Positions 42,258-50,981 of a DNA stretch of 64,000 nt are shown piece by piece. The notes under the pieces are model-generated. The model was not told the DNA's origin. It worked only from the letters and a program-made list of their open reading frames with translations, and did not search any database. The position numbers were made by a program, and so were the translations under genes. Position 1 is the stretch's first letter, and every line of letters begins with the position of its first letter. The stretch comes from SCTD01 sp963781675 (GTDB lineage: Bacteria; Actinomycetota; Actinomycetes; Mycobacteriales; SCTD01): NCBI GenBank assembly GCA_963781675.1, contig CAWAGF010000002.1, positions 248,001 through 312,000 of the forward strand, read 5' to 3'.

Positions 42258-43541
42258 GCGTGGGCCGGGTCCGCGCCGTCGTCGTCAACTACGGCGGCGG
42301 CGAGGAGGTCCTGGCCTGCGTGCGCTCGCTGCTCGCCAGCGGCTGGCCCGACCTCGAGGTCGTCGTGGTCGACAACGGCTCCACCGACGGCAGTCCCGAG
42401 CGGATCGAGCGGGAGCTGCCCGAGGTCCGGCTCCTGCGCTCGCCCGCCAACCTCGGCTACCCCGGGCTCAACCAGGCCCTCGAGGACCTCACCGGCGTGG
42501 ACGCCGTGCTCGTGCTCAACCCCGACGCGGTGCTCGAGGACGGCTGCGTGCAGGCGCTCGCGGCGGCCCTCGACGCGGACCCCGGCGTCGGCGCGGCCTG
42601 CCCGCTGATCCTGCTCGACGGCGGCTACCGCGAGGTGCGCCTCGCGCTGGACGGGCCGGCCCGGGCCGGCCTCGACCTGCTGGCGGTCGAGGGGCCGGCC
42701 GGTGGCACCTGACCGGCCCGCGGGTGCGCCGTCGCTGGCTGCGCGGGGTGGCGTGGTCGGTGGGCGACGGCAGCATCCTGCGCACGACGGGCGAGGCCGT
42801 GACCCTGCGGGTCCGGGCGCACAGCCGGTGCGCCTGCGGCTGACGTCCGGGACGCACGAGGCCGCGGTCGACGTCGGGCGACGCCCGGTGCAGGTCTCGC
42901 TGCCGGTGGGCGGCGAGCCGTTCCCGGTCGTGCAGAACGCCGGGTCGGTGATCGGGCCGCACGGCCTCGGGATCAACCGCGGCTACCACCGCCCGCTCGG
43001 GCCCGAGCTCGCGCAGCCGGTCGACGTGCCCGCCTGGTGCGGGGCGGCCGTCCTGCTGCGCAGCGACTACCTGCGGGAGGTCGGCCTGCTCGACCCGCGC
43101 TGGTTCCTCTACTACGAGGACACCGACCTGGCCTGGCGCGGTCTGCTGCGGGGCTGGCGCCACCGCTACGTGCCGCAGGCGCGGGTGCGGCACGCGCACT
43201 CCACGACGATCGGGCACGGCAGCGGCCTGTACGACGTGCAGCACCACCGCAACCGCGTCCTCACCGTCACCAAGAACGCACCGCTCGCGGAGGTCGTCGC
43301 CACCTGGCGGGACGCGCTCGCCCTCGTCGGGCAGCAGCTGCGCGGCGACGTGGTGGCCCGGCTGCGCGACCGCCGCGTCCCCGAGCCGGTGCTGACAGCG
43401 CGACGCCTGCGCGGGCTGGCCTCCGCCGCCCGGCTGACCCCGTCGGTCCTGCGCGACCGGCGGACCACCCGGCAGGATGCGGTCGCGGACCAGAGCCTCC
43501 CGGTGCTCGGCCGGTGGCACGACCCGGCAGGAGCCTCCTGA
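42254..43541 (+). pseudogene. GT2 glycosyltransferase with inserted domain, two frame breaks
   Basis: A paralogue of the GT2 at 39358 split over three frames. 42254-42712 encodes the first half (VVVNYGGGEEVLACVRSLL, VVVDNGSTDGSPE, VLVLNPDAVLEDG). A short middle stretch in the next frame reads WHLTGPRVRRRWLRGVAWSV. From about 42820 a third frame carries RLTSGTHEAAVDVGRRPV, VVQNAGSVIGPHGLGINRGY and FLYYEDTDLAWRGLLRGW to the stop at 43541. The breaks lie at about 42690-42712 and 42815-42845, each consistent with one missing base, in G/C-rich runs. Joined, the protein would be full length, so recent inactivation or assembly indels are both possible. Confidence 0.8.
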
Positions 43542-44500
43542 TGCAGCTCGTCGTCCTCAGCGCCCGGCCGGCGATGCTCGCCGGGACGCTGCGCCACGTC
43601 CGCGCGCACCTGTCCTGGGTGGACTCCGTGCTGGTGGTCACCCCCGAGCGCCTGCGCGCGAAGGTGGCCGAGCTCGGCGTGGACACCGTGACCGACGAGG
43701 AGCTGCTGGCCGGCCCCGGCCCGTCGGACCACGCGCGGCGCAACTACGCGCTGCGCGCGGCGCTGGCCACCAGCCCGGCCGTGGACGAGGTCTTCCTGTC
43801 CGCCGACGACGACAACCGCCCCCTGGTGCCGGTCCCGGAGACGACGTTCGTGCGCGACGGCCGCTACCGGCGCTACACCTTCGGCCACCTCGACGACTGG
43901 GACCGCCGGGCGACCTCGCACGACCTGTGCCAACTGGGGTCCCGCGCCGTCCTCGGGCTGCACGCGATGCCGCGGCGCGCCTATGCGGCGCACCAGCCGC
44001 AGGTCGTCGACAAGGAGCTGCTGGCCGAGGTCGTCGCGCTCTTCGCGACCGCCGCCGCGCGGCACCCGCTCGACGAGTGGGCCACCTACCTCAACGCCGC
44101 GCCGCACCTGCACCCCGACCGCTTCGAGCAGCCCGAGCCGTACCTCACCCTCGGCTGGCCGGACGACACCGCGACCTGGCAGGCGGTCGTCGACCCGGGC
44201 GCGCTGCTGTTCGAGAACTGCTTCCTCGAGCACTACGCGACCGGCCAGGTGTTCGCCGGCCTGGACCCCGACGACACCTCGTACGAGACGGCCGTCGAGA
44301 AGTCGGTGCGCTGGCGGACCTACGAGCTCGAGGTGCTGGCCGGCGCGCGGCCCGCCGCGCTCGCACCGCCGGTGTCGCACACCCGGCTGGGCGCGGCGCT
44401 GCGCCGGCTGCGCGCCGCGACGGTCGGCGACCCGGTCCTGCGCGACCGCCGCGAGCAGGCCGCGACGGCCACGGTGCTGCGCGGCCTCAACCGCCGCTGA
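43541..44500 (+). CDS. Glycan-locus protein of unknown family, possibly Stealth-like transferase
   Basis: 319 aa from ATG 43541, sharing one base with the upstream stop. Visible features are an N-terminal QLVVLSARPAMLAGTLRHVRAHLSWVDSVLVVTPERL, then EVFLSADDDNRPLVPV with a DDD cluster, HAMPRRAYAAHQPQVVDKELL, and an acidic middle. The order (sugar-transferase-like start, DD motif, conserved His/Pro, C-terminal helices) recalls Stealth-type sugar-phosphate transferases, but I cannot confirm the family. The 3' end is duplicated as a direct repeat at 58429-58451. Confidence 0.6.
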   Translation: MQLVVLSARPAMLAGTLRHVRAHLSWVDSVLVVTPERLRAKVAELGVDTVTDEELLAGPGPSDHARRNYALRAALATSPAVDEVFLSADDDNRPLVPVPETTFVRDGRYRRYTFGHLDDWDRRATSHDLCQLGSRAVLGLHAMPRRAYAAHQPQVVDKELLAEVVALFATAAARHPLDEWATYLNAAPHLHPDRFEQPEPYLTLGWPDDTATWQAVVDPGALLFENCFLEHYATGQVFAGLDPDDTSYETAVEKSVRWRTYELEVLAGARPAALAPPVSHTRLGAALRRLRAATVGDPVLRDRREQAATATVLRGLNRR

Positions 44501-44508
44501 GCTGAGGC
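44486..44508. repeat. Left direct repeat bounding the island (att-like)
   Basis: 23 bases covering the last codons and stop of the gene ending at 44500. They recur at 58429-58451 with two mismatches. The shared perfect core is CGCTGAGCTGAGGC (44495-44508). Duplicated gene 3' ends of this kind are typical of site-specific integration. Confidence 0.6.
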
Positions 44509-44571
44509 AACGAGGCGTGCTTGAAGGACGACTGCCCACAGCGGACGTCGGTCTAGCCTTCGACACCGCGG

Positions 44572-44607
44572 GCCTTCCGTCAGGCGGTAGTGCCTGCTGC
44601 GGAAGGC
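44572..44607 (+). terminator. Long hairpin, probable terminator
   Basis: GCCTTCCG (44572-44579) pairs with CGGAAGGC (44600-44607), and inside it CAGGC (44581-44585) pairs with GCCTG (44592-44596). It lies about 70 bases after the stop at 44500 and before the LysE gene. Confidence 0.5.
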
Positions 44608-44711
44608 GGCCGCGAGGAAACTGCCCGCACCCTGGCGGGTGCAGTCACCGAGGGCGCCCGACCGCCGCTGGCGCCGATCGTCCCGGCCACGAAACATGCC
44701 CCGATCAGCAC

Positions 44712-45344
44712 GTGAGCATCGAGACGATCCTTGCCTTCGCGGCGCTGGCAGCGGTGCTGGTGGTCATTCCCGGCCCCGCGGTCATCCTCGTGCTCAAGAG
44801 CGCGATGTTGCGTGGGCGCGGGTCCGCGATCATGACGGCGGTGGGCGTGCTCGCCGCCGACCTGATCTGGGCGACGGCCTCCGTCGTCGGGCTCACGGCC
44901 CTGCTCGTCTCGTCGCAGGTGGCGCTCGACGTCGTCCGGGTCGTCGGTGCGGCCTACCTCTTCCTCCTCGGCGTGCGCCTTCTGATGACGCGCGAGTTCA
45001 GTCCCTCGGCCGACGCTCCTGCCCGTGGGAGCGGCAGCGTCACCCTGCGACGAGCCTTCGGTGAGGGCCTCGTCTGCGATTTGTCCAACCCCAAGACCGT
45101 CCTCGTCTACGCCAGAGTCATCCCGCAGTTCCTCAGCGCGTCCAGCTCGGGCTCGGACGTCTTGCTCCTGGGCGTCGTCTTCGCCGCCCCGGGTTTCGCC
45201 TTCTCGGCCCTCTACGCGTTCGTCTTCGGCGCAGCGCGACAGCTGCTCAGCAACGGGCCGGTCATGCGCAACGTCCTTCGCGGCAGCGGTGGACTTCTGA
45301 TGGTCTTCAGGGTCGGCCTGGTGGTCGAGCGGCCTTCTCACTGA
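44712..45344 (+). CDS. LysE/RhtB-family amino-acid or metabolite exporter
   Basis: 210 aa from GTG 44712, with six hydrophobic helices. The family signature VVIPGPAVILVLKSAMLRGRGSAIMTAVGVLAADLIWA is near the N-terminus and LVCDLSNPKTVLVYARVIPQFL in the middle (family N-P-K-x). It exports a small cationic or neutral amino acid or similar solute by proton exchange. It is isolated, with hairpins upstream and 162 bases of non-coding sequence downstream. It is the first gene of the putative island. Confidence 0.9.
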   Translation: MSIETILAFAALAAVLVVIPGPAVILVLKSAMLRGRGSAIMTAVGVLAADLIWATASVVGLTALLVSSQVALDVVRVVGAAYLFLLGVRLLMTREFSPSADAPARGSGSVTLRRAFGEGLVCDLSNPKTVLVYARVIPQFLSASSSGSDVLLLGVVFAAPGFAFSALYAFVFGAARQLLSNGPVMRNVLRGSGGLLMVFRVGLVVERPSH

Positions 45345-45506
45345 CGGGGCCGACCCGCCGAGGCCCTCCACGCCCTGCTTGCTCTCGCGGCGGTTCGTGG
45401 CCCCGAACGACGACCTGGGCCGAACGCGCCGACGGCGCCCCGCCGTCAGCGGGGCTGATCGCACTCGTCCCGGTGTTCCGGACACGACGTCGGCCACTAG
45501 CGGTGT

Positions 45507-46133
45507 CTACACGCCGAGACCGGCGGCTCGACCCAGGGCCACGGCCTCTTCGCGGTTCGCCACGCCGAGCTTGGCGACGATGTCGGACACCCGGTTGCGG
45601 ATGGTCTTCGGCGCCAGGAACAAGCGCGCGGCAACCTGCGAGGTGGGCAGCCCCTGCACCAGGAGGGACAGGATCTCGCGGTCGCGGGCGTCGAGGACAG
45701 CGAGCGCATCGCTCTGCGGCGCGCGCGCGGCGGCAGCGGTCACGGCCCGGCTCGCGCCCCGCCCCAGCACCATCGTGCCGCGGGCGGCGGAGTGGATCGC
45801 CGTGAGGATCTCCTCCGGATCGCTGTCCTTGAGCAGGTAGCCGTCCAGGCCGCCGCCCAGGCTCCGCAGCACGGCGTCATTGTCGGCGTGCATGGTGAGC
45901 ACGAGGACGTGCAGCTCAGGCCAGCGCTCCTTGAGACGCCGCCCGAGCTCGATGCCGTCCCCGTCCGGGAGCTCCAGGTCGACCACCGCGACATCAGGTT
46001 CTCGATCCAGCGCGAGTGCCTCGGCGACGGATCGTCCCGTGCCGACGAGCTCGAGCCCCCCTTCGGATCGCACGAGTGCAGCAAGCCCCGAGAGGACGAT
46101 CGGGTGGTCGTCGACGAGCAGCACCCGCGTCAT
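45507..46133 (-). CDS. NarL/LuxR-family response regulator
   Basis: 208 aa from ATG 46133. Receiver domain with the acidic pair in LLVDDHPIVL, phospho-acceptor Asp52 (AVVDLELPDGDGI), Thr/Lys switch residues (VLTMHAD, YLLKDSDP). A LuxR-type helix-turn-helix occupies about 145-208 (LDAREILSLLVQGLPTSQVAARLFLAPKTIRNRVSDIVAKLGV pattern). It is the partner of the histidine kinase upstream, whose stop overlaps this ATG by four bases. Targets are unknown. Confidence 0.93.
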   Translation of the reverse strand: MTRVLLVDDHPIVLSGLAALVRSEGGLELVGTGRSVAEALALDREPDVAVVDLELPDGDGIELGRRLKERWPELHVLVLTMHADNDAVLRSLGGGLDGYLLKDSDPEEILTAIHSAARGTMVLGRGASRAVTAAAARAPQSDALAVLDARDREILSLLVQGLPTSQVAARLFLAPKTIRNRVSDIVAKLGVANREEAVALGRAAGLGV

Positions 46134-47827
46134 GCTGCGACGCCGCCGGTCGGCAGCTGGACGCACAGTCGGGTGCCGGTGGTCGCCGGGTGCACGTCGA
46201 GCCGGCCGCCGAGGTCTTCGGCACGCCGCCGCAATGAGGTGAGTCCGACGCCCGGGACGACGGCTCCACCGGCGCCGTCGTCGCACACCTCGACGAGGAC
46301 GTGGGCGTCCCGGGTCGACACCTCGACCCGCACCTGCGTGGCGCTCGCGTGGCGGATGGCGTTCGTGATGCCTTCGGCGACGCAGCGGTAGATCGCGACG
46401 GTGACGTCGGCAGTCAGGTCCTCGTCGACCTGCGTCGTCAGCTCGATGCCGGGGGCCGTGGCCCCGAAGGAGCGGACAAGGCGCTGGAGAGCCGAGGGGA
46501 GGTCGTCTCGGGCGAGCGCCGAGGGCGTGAGCCCCGAGACGATCCGACGAAGGTCACCCCGGCACTCGGCGAGCTCGGCCGACAAGGCGCTCAGCAGCGG
46601 TCCCGGCTGGGTCCGCAGCTGCGCCTGCACCCGCATGCTCATGCCTGCGAGGACCGGACCCAGGCCGTCGTGCAGGTCCCCCAGGATGCGGGCGCGTTCG
46701 GCCTCGCGCTGTCGAGTCACGTCCTGCCGGGCGTGCTCAGCCTCGACGGCCAGGCCGACGGCCCGAGCCACCAGGGCCACGGTGGGGAGCAGCTGGTCGA
46801 CCCGCGCCACTTGACGCGGTTCCGGCCCCTCGGGCTGAGGCGACTGCAGGAGCAGGAACCCGACGCGGTCGCCACCGACGTCGAGCGGGTGGACCAGCCA
46901 GCCCGGTTCGGGATCCGGCGCTTCGGCGCTGAGGAGCAGACGTCCCTGCGGATGACCGCTGGCGGCCGCGACCATCGCTGCGGCCTTGCCGGCGAGCTCG
47001 CGGGGGGCGGCGTCGCGGTGGAGGTCGGCAGTGATCGCCGACACGTCCGCCGGCGTGAGGACGCCCGTCCCGTAACGGCTTTCGACGGTGAAGCGGCGCA
47101 GCCGCAGGGCCGCTGGGGCGAGGAGCCCGGCCGCGGCCACGGCCACCACGGCAGCGGCGAGGTCGGGGTTCGGGGCCTGCACCCGATCGGCCACCCAACC
47201 CACGCCCACGCCGAGGGCGGCCGCGGTCAGCACTGTCCCCAGAGCCAGTCCGGCGTCCACCAGCGGCTCGTCGACCGGGCGGAGGTTCACGGCCAGGACG
47301 AGCACCAGCACGAGTCCCGCCATCAGTAGGAGGCCGACAGACGTCACGGTGGCTGTGGCGCGGGGCGTTGCGGTCGCCGCTGCCGAGCTGACCGCCGCGA
47401 CCAGCACGGCACCCCCCAGCACCAGCCACACCAGGCGGCGGCGGGACAGCCGGTCGGCGGCCGCGCCGTGCGCCCACGTGAGCACACCCACGGCCAGCAC
47501 GACACAGGTCACCAGGAGCTCCCGCCAGGTCTGCTCGTACGCAGGCCAGAAGCCTCCGTCGAGACGGGCGAGCGTCGTGCCGGCGGCCAGCAACGGGACG
47601 AGCGCCACCGCGATCAGTGCCCAGCCGAGCCGAGTCGTCGCCCCGCGGTCGAGCAGCAGGGTCCCGACAAACCCGAACAGCGGCCACGACATGGCGAAGA
47701 CCGCACCGGTGGGCACCTCAGGGGCTGTCATTGCGACCATGGCCGGGAGCGCGGCCGCGGCCGTGGCGAGGGCGCCGACCGTCGAGGCGGCCGTCATCCC
47801 GCGCGTGGCAGGCACCATCGAGGTCAC
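46130..47827 (-). CDS. Sensor histidine kinase (HisKA_3 type)
   Basis: 565 aa from GTG 47827; ATG 47818 is an alternative and no clear Shine-Dalgarno decides. About nine membrane helices occupy the first 270 residues, followed by a GAF-like segment, then the dimerisation motif EAERARILGDLHDGLGPVLAGMSMRV with phospho-accepting His386. The ATPase lobe has CVAEGITNAIRHASATQVRVEV, CDDGAGG and GVGLTSLRRRAEDLGG. A membrane-embedded sensor of the NarX/DesK class with an unknown signal; it phosphorylates the coupled regulator. Confidence 0.92.
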   Translation of the reverse strand: MTSMVPATRGMTAASTVGALATAAAALPAMVAMTAPEVPTGAVFAMSWPLFGFVGTLLLDRGATTRLGWALIAVALVPLLAAGTTLARLDGGFWPAYEQTWRELLVTCVVLAVGVLTWAHGAAADRLSRRRLVWLVLGGAVLVAAVSSAAATATPRATATVTSVGLLLMAGLVLVLVLAVNLRPVDEPLVDAGLALGTVLTAAALGVGVGWVADRVQAPNPDLAAAVVAVAAAGLLAPAALRLRRFTVESRYGTGVLTPADVSAITADLHRDAAPRELAGKAAAMVAAASGHPQGRLLLSAEAPDPEPGWLVHPLDVGGDRVGFLLLQSPQPEGPEPRQVARVDQLLPTVALVARAVGLAVEAEHARQDVTRQREAERARILGDLHDGLGPVLAGMSMRVQAQLRTQPGPLLSALSAELAECRGDLRRIVSGLTPSALARDDLPSALQRLVRSFGATAPGIELTTQVDEDLTADVTVAIYRCVAEGITNAIRHASATQVRVEVSTRDAHVLVEVCDDGAGGAVVPGVGLTSLRRRAEDLGGRLDVHPATTGTRLCVQLPTGGVAA

Positions 47828-47997
47828 GTGCGCATCATGGCGGGCATCTGACCCGTCGCGCAGCGGCCGGGGCGGGCCGGGACACGGGCGGGACGCTGCG
47901 GGAGCGATCGGGACGGGAGGGGCCTTACGTACGGGACCCTCGCTCCTGCACGGTGGCGCCAGCCCCCGGACCCGCCGGGACGTACAGGAGGACATCG

Positions 47998-48495
47998 ATG
48001 ACCGCTCCGACGCAAACCCCGTCCGCGCACGTCCCAGACACCCGCCGCCTGTCGCCTGCGCTCCTCGTCGCAGGCGCCGTCGCGCTGACGACGGTGACCA
48101 ACCTGCTGTTCCAGGTGGCCGACATCGTGTTCACCGACAAGGACCCTCACCGCGCTGAAGGCCCGATCCAGAGCCTCAAGGGCATCAGCGTCATCGGGGC
48201 TGTCGCCCTAGCCGTAGCGCTGGCGATCGCCATCACCTGTTCCCGCGAAGCCAGCAAGGCGCGGACGGGCGCGATGGCTCTCGGCGGCCTGTCCATCCTG
48301 ACAGTCCCGATCTTCTGGTCGGGAGCGCCCGCCATCTTCGGCGCTTGCGCGGCGTGGCTCGGCGGGCTCGCCCGCGGATCGCACCCACAGGACGGAGCGG
48401 CGCGAGCACTCGGCCTCACGGGCGCCGTGATCGCGATGCTCTGCGTCGTCGCGACCTGGGGCGGCTACATCGCCTACCTCATCAGCGAGTCCTGA
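47998..48495 (+). CDS. Small four-helix membrane protein
   Basis: 165 aa from ATG 47998, with a strong AGGAGG 7 bases upstream. Four membrane helices (LVAGAVALTTVTNLLFQVA, VIGAVALAVALAIAITC, ILTVPIFWSGAPAIFGACAAWLGGL, VIAMLCVVATWGGYIAYLI). It is divergent from the histidine kinase across 170 bases and could be a target or accessory of the two-component system. No family was recognised. Confidence 0.72.
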   Translation: MTAPTQTPSAHVPDTRRLSPALLVAGAVALTTVTNLLFQVADIVFTDKDPHRAEGPIQSLKGISVIGAVALAVALAIAITCSREASKARTGAMALGGLSILTVPIFWSGAPAIFGACAAWLGGLARGSHPQDGAARALGLTGAVIAMLCVVATWGGYIAYLISES

Positions 48496-48765
48496 CCGCG
48501 ACCGCGCACACGCTCGGCACGCCGCTGATGGCGCTACCAGGGCCGCCGTCGCTGCGATGGCGATGCCGGCCTCGTCCATGACGTGCTCATGCCGTTCTTG
48601 CTCATCACCGCCGCAATCGCCATCGCCCGCCGGCAGGCGGCCGATGGGGACCGCGAACACGTCCTGCTGTCCAGTGCATGAACCGCCCGGTCGTCTAGGA
48701 CGTGCAGACCGCGCCGCCCCGGGTGGCCGGCTGCACACTCTCACCTTCTCCAGAGGGGGATCTAC

Positions 48766-49896
48766 ATGCGCGTGCTGATGTCGACGACGTCCGGGACCGG
48801 GCACTTCCGGCCACTCCTGCCGATCGCCGCCGCGTTGATCCGAGCAGGCCACGAGGTGGCGTGCGCTGCTCCCGCGGACGCGGCGGCGATGATCGCGCGG
48901 GAGGGCCTGCGGCACCTGCCCTTCGACGGGGTTGCGCCGGACGATCCCGAGCGCGCAGCGGCCTTCGCCCAGGTACCCGCACTGGCGCCGGACGAGGCTG
49001 TCCAGCTCATCGGGTCCGTCATCTTCGGTCGGCTGAACACCACCGCGGCGCTGCCCGGCGCGCGGGCAGCCGTCGCGGAGTTCGCCCCAGACCTCGTGCT
49101 GCACGAGGCCGCAGAGCAGGGGGTCCGGCTGGCCGCCGAGGCTGCCGGAGTACCCGCCGTCGCGGTCGCGCCCTCGCTGTGGATCCGCGACTTCCCGCTC
49201 GCGATCGCGGCCGGCATAGCCGACCTGCGCGAGTCGCTTGGGCTAGAGCGGGACGCGGATGCACGCGCAGTCCTTGAAGGCGCAGGCACGTCCTGGTTCC
49301 CGCCGTCCTTCGACCTGCCCGACGCCCCCGCTCAGGTACGGCGGTTCCGCGACCCGTCACTGCCGGCACCGACGCCGGTCGAGGGCCGGTCGGTCGTCTA
49401 CGTCACGCTGGGCACTGAAGCGCCGAACCTGCCGTTCTTCGAGCACGTGCTTCCGCAGATGGTGCGCGGGGCGGCGCGAGCGGGCTTCCCCGTCGTCGTC
49501 GCGACAGGCCGGCCGATCGAGCCAGCGCTGCTGGACGGCATCGACGGCGACGTACGGGTCGAGTCCTGGGTCGACCAGGCCGAGGTCCTCCGTGCGGCAC
49601 GCGTCGTGGTCTGCCACGCCGGTTCGGGCACCGTCTTGGGAGCGCTCGCCGCCCAGGTGCCGATCGTCGCCGTACCGCTCTTCGCCGACCAACCCGACAA
49701 CGCCGCGCGCATCGAAGCCACGGTCTGCGGCCTCAAGGTGCCGCCCGATGCCGACCGCATCGCGGCAGCCACCCGACAGCTCTCCGCCAGCCAGCCCGAC
49801 GGCTGCGTCCCCATGGGACAGGAGCTGAGCGCCCTTCCTCCCGCCGGTGACTCGGTGCCGTGGCTCGAGTCGTTGGCGGCTCGATCGCCTTCTTGA
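48766..49896 (+). CDS. GT1 glycosyltransferase (macrolide/UGT-like)
   Basis: 376 aa from ATG 48766 with GAGGGGGA upstream. GT-B fold of the MGT/YjiC type: MRVLMSTTSGTGHFRPLLPIAAAL at the start, VVYVTLGTEAPNLPFFEHVLP, and the donor-binding VVCHAGSGTVLGALAAQVPIVAVPLFADQPDNAARIE. Members glycosylate small lipophilic acceptors such as macrolides or sterols, often for resistance. It stands alone, so the acceptor is unknown. A strong hairpin follows its stop. Confidence 0.9.
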   Translation: MRVLMSTTSGTGHFRPLLPIAAALIRAGHEVACAAPADAAAMIAREGLRHLPFDGVAPDDPERAAAFAQVPALAPDEAVQLIGSVIFGRLNTTAALPGARAAVAEFAPDLVLHEAAEQGVRLAAEAAGVPAVAVAPSLWIRDFPLAIAAGIADLRESLGLERDADARAVLEGAGTSWFPPSFDLPDAPAQVRRFRDPSLPAPTPVEGRSVVYVTLGTEAPNLPFFEHVLPQMVRGAARAGFPVVVATGRPIEPALLDGIDGDVRVESWVDQAEVLRAARVVVCHAGSGTVLGALAAQVPIVAVPLFADQPDNAARIEATVCGLKVPPDADRIAAATRQLSASQPDGCVPMGQELSALPPAGDSVPWLESLAARSPS

Positions 49897-49934
49897 CGAC
49901 GGAGTACCCGCCCGCTTCGTCGAGGCATGGTGGA

Positions 49935-49950
49935 CGCACCCGCCCCGCCT
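49935..49950 (+). repeat. Island intergenic repeat, copy 1
   Basis: CGCACCCGCCCCGCCT, 39 bases after the glycosyltransferase stop. The same core occurs at 50354, 50933, 53287 and 58320, always outside intact genes. Here it is the left arm of the hairpin at 49941-49961. Confidence 0.7.
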
Positions 49951-49961
49951 CGGGCGGGGCG
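49941..49961 (+). terminator. Strong GC hairpin after the GT1 gene
   Basis: CGCCCCGCC and GGCGGGGCG form a perfect 9-bp stem with a TCG loop, 45 bases after the stop at 49896. There is no T-tract. Confidence 0.55.
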
Positions 49962-50085
49962 ACAGCACAGTCAGGGTCAAGCTTTGCCTACCCCACCGAG
50001 CATCGGAAACGGCACTCCCCGCAGATCGCCGTCAGCATCCTCGGGGCGCCTCGACGTGGCAGCCTTCCGCTGTCACGCTGCCGGC

Positions 50086-50256
50086 ATGAGCAACGACCCG
50101 GACCGCCGCTACGACGTAGCGCTGGAAGACCTAGAGCGCTCGGTGCACATCTGTCCGCAGGAGCTGACCGAAGCAGCGCCGGATCCGGAGCCGCATCTGT
50201 CTGCTTGGGCATGGGACGAACAGCGCAGGCAGGCGCGCCTGGCTGGTGGTGCGTAG
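50086..50256 (+). CDS. Possible 56-aa protein
   Basis: ATG 50086 opens a short frame (SNDPDRRYDVALEDLERSVHICPQELTEAAP) with acidic, coding-like composition. No Shine-Dalgarno is evident and no family is recognised. Outside it, the 49.9-50.4 kb interval holds only repeats and hairpins. Treat as tentative. Confidence 0.3.
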   Translation: MSNDPDRRYDVALEDLERSVHICPQELTEAAPDPEPHLSAWAWDEQRRQARLAGGA

Positions 50257-50350
50257 CCCCGCTTTGCAGATGCCGCTAGGCCGGGGAAGTGACGACGGGT
50301 TCCGCCGGTTGCCGATGAGCCGCGCGGAAGCGCGAGAGCCGGCCAAGGTT

Positions 50351-50369
50351 GATCGCACCCGCCCCGCCT
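50351..50369 (+). repeat. Island intergenic repeat, copy 2
   Basis: GATCGCACCCGCCCCGCCT, 26 bases beyond the 3' end of the DinB-like gene. CGCCCCG (50360-50366) can pair with CGGGGCG (50387-50393). Confidence 0.65.
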
Positions 50370-50394
50370 GAAGCTGCTGGCCCGGCCGGGGCGC

Positions 50395-50875
50395 TCAGAC
50401 CGACGCTGACGGCGGCACAGCCTGGAGCGGCACGTCCTTGGTCACCTCGATCTGTCCGAGGTGCTGGAAGACCTCTTCAAGGAGGTGCAGCACGACGGCA
50501 TCGTCGTCGCCAACCCCGCCGTGCAGACGCCGCCGGGCGTCGTGGGGCACGCCCCCGCCCTCGGCCAGCCGGTGCATGTCCTGCTCTACGTGCTGCAGGG
50601 CGAGGTCGACGGCGTCCCGGCACTCGGACAGCGTCGTGCGCCGGCTGAACTCGGAGTCCCGGTCGCGCGGCGTCGTGGGGCGGCCGAGGGCCACGTGACC
50701 CAGCCAGAACTCCGACACGATGCAGCAGTGCAGGACCAGCGCGCCCCACCGGGTTCGTCCCGCTGGCCGTTGGTCGCTCGTTGAGCAGCTTGTCACCCAG
50801 CGTCGTGGCGACGGCAAGCATCTGGCCGAAGCCGTAGCGGAGGTACGCGAGACCGGTGTCCGGTGCGAGCTGCAC
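50395..50875 (-). pseudogene. DinB/DUF664-like (mycothiol-dependent) protein, frameshifted
   Basis: From GTG 50875 the first frame reads LAYLRYGFGQMLAVATTLGDKLLNERPTAS. The next frame continues WGALVLHCCIVSEFWLGHVALGRPT, then DRDSEFSRRTTLSECRDAVDLALQHV, to the stop at 50395. Joined (about 159 aa) these match the four-helix DinB/maleylpyruvate isomerase-like fold with its conserved His residues. One surplus base near 50745-50756 separates the frames. It may be an inactivated gene or a sequence error. Confidence 0.65.
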
Positions 50876-50932
50876 AGCGCAGCCTAGGCAGCTCGCGCCG
50901 GACAGCTGCGCAGGAGCCGGGACTCGGCTGCT

Positions 50933-50948
50933 CGCACCCGCCCCGCCT
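50933..50948 (+). repeat. Island intergenic repeat, copy 3
   Basis: CGCACCCGCCCCGCCT, 34 bases beyond the 3' end of the TetR gene (stop at 50982). Confidence 0.65.
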
Positions 50949-50981
50949 CATGCGCGATGAAGCGCCATCCTCGCTGAGGTG

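Noticed and set aside
50461..50784. Plus-strand frame starting MLEDLFKEVQHDG
   Set aside because: It is antisense to the DinB-like gene, whose two halves align well with a known fold.
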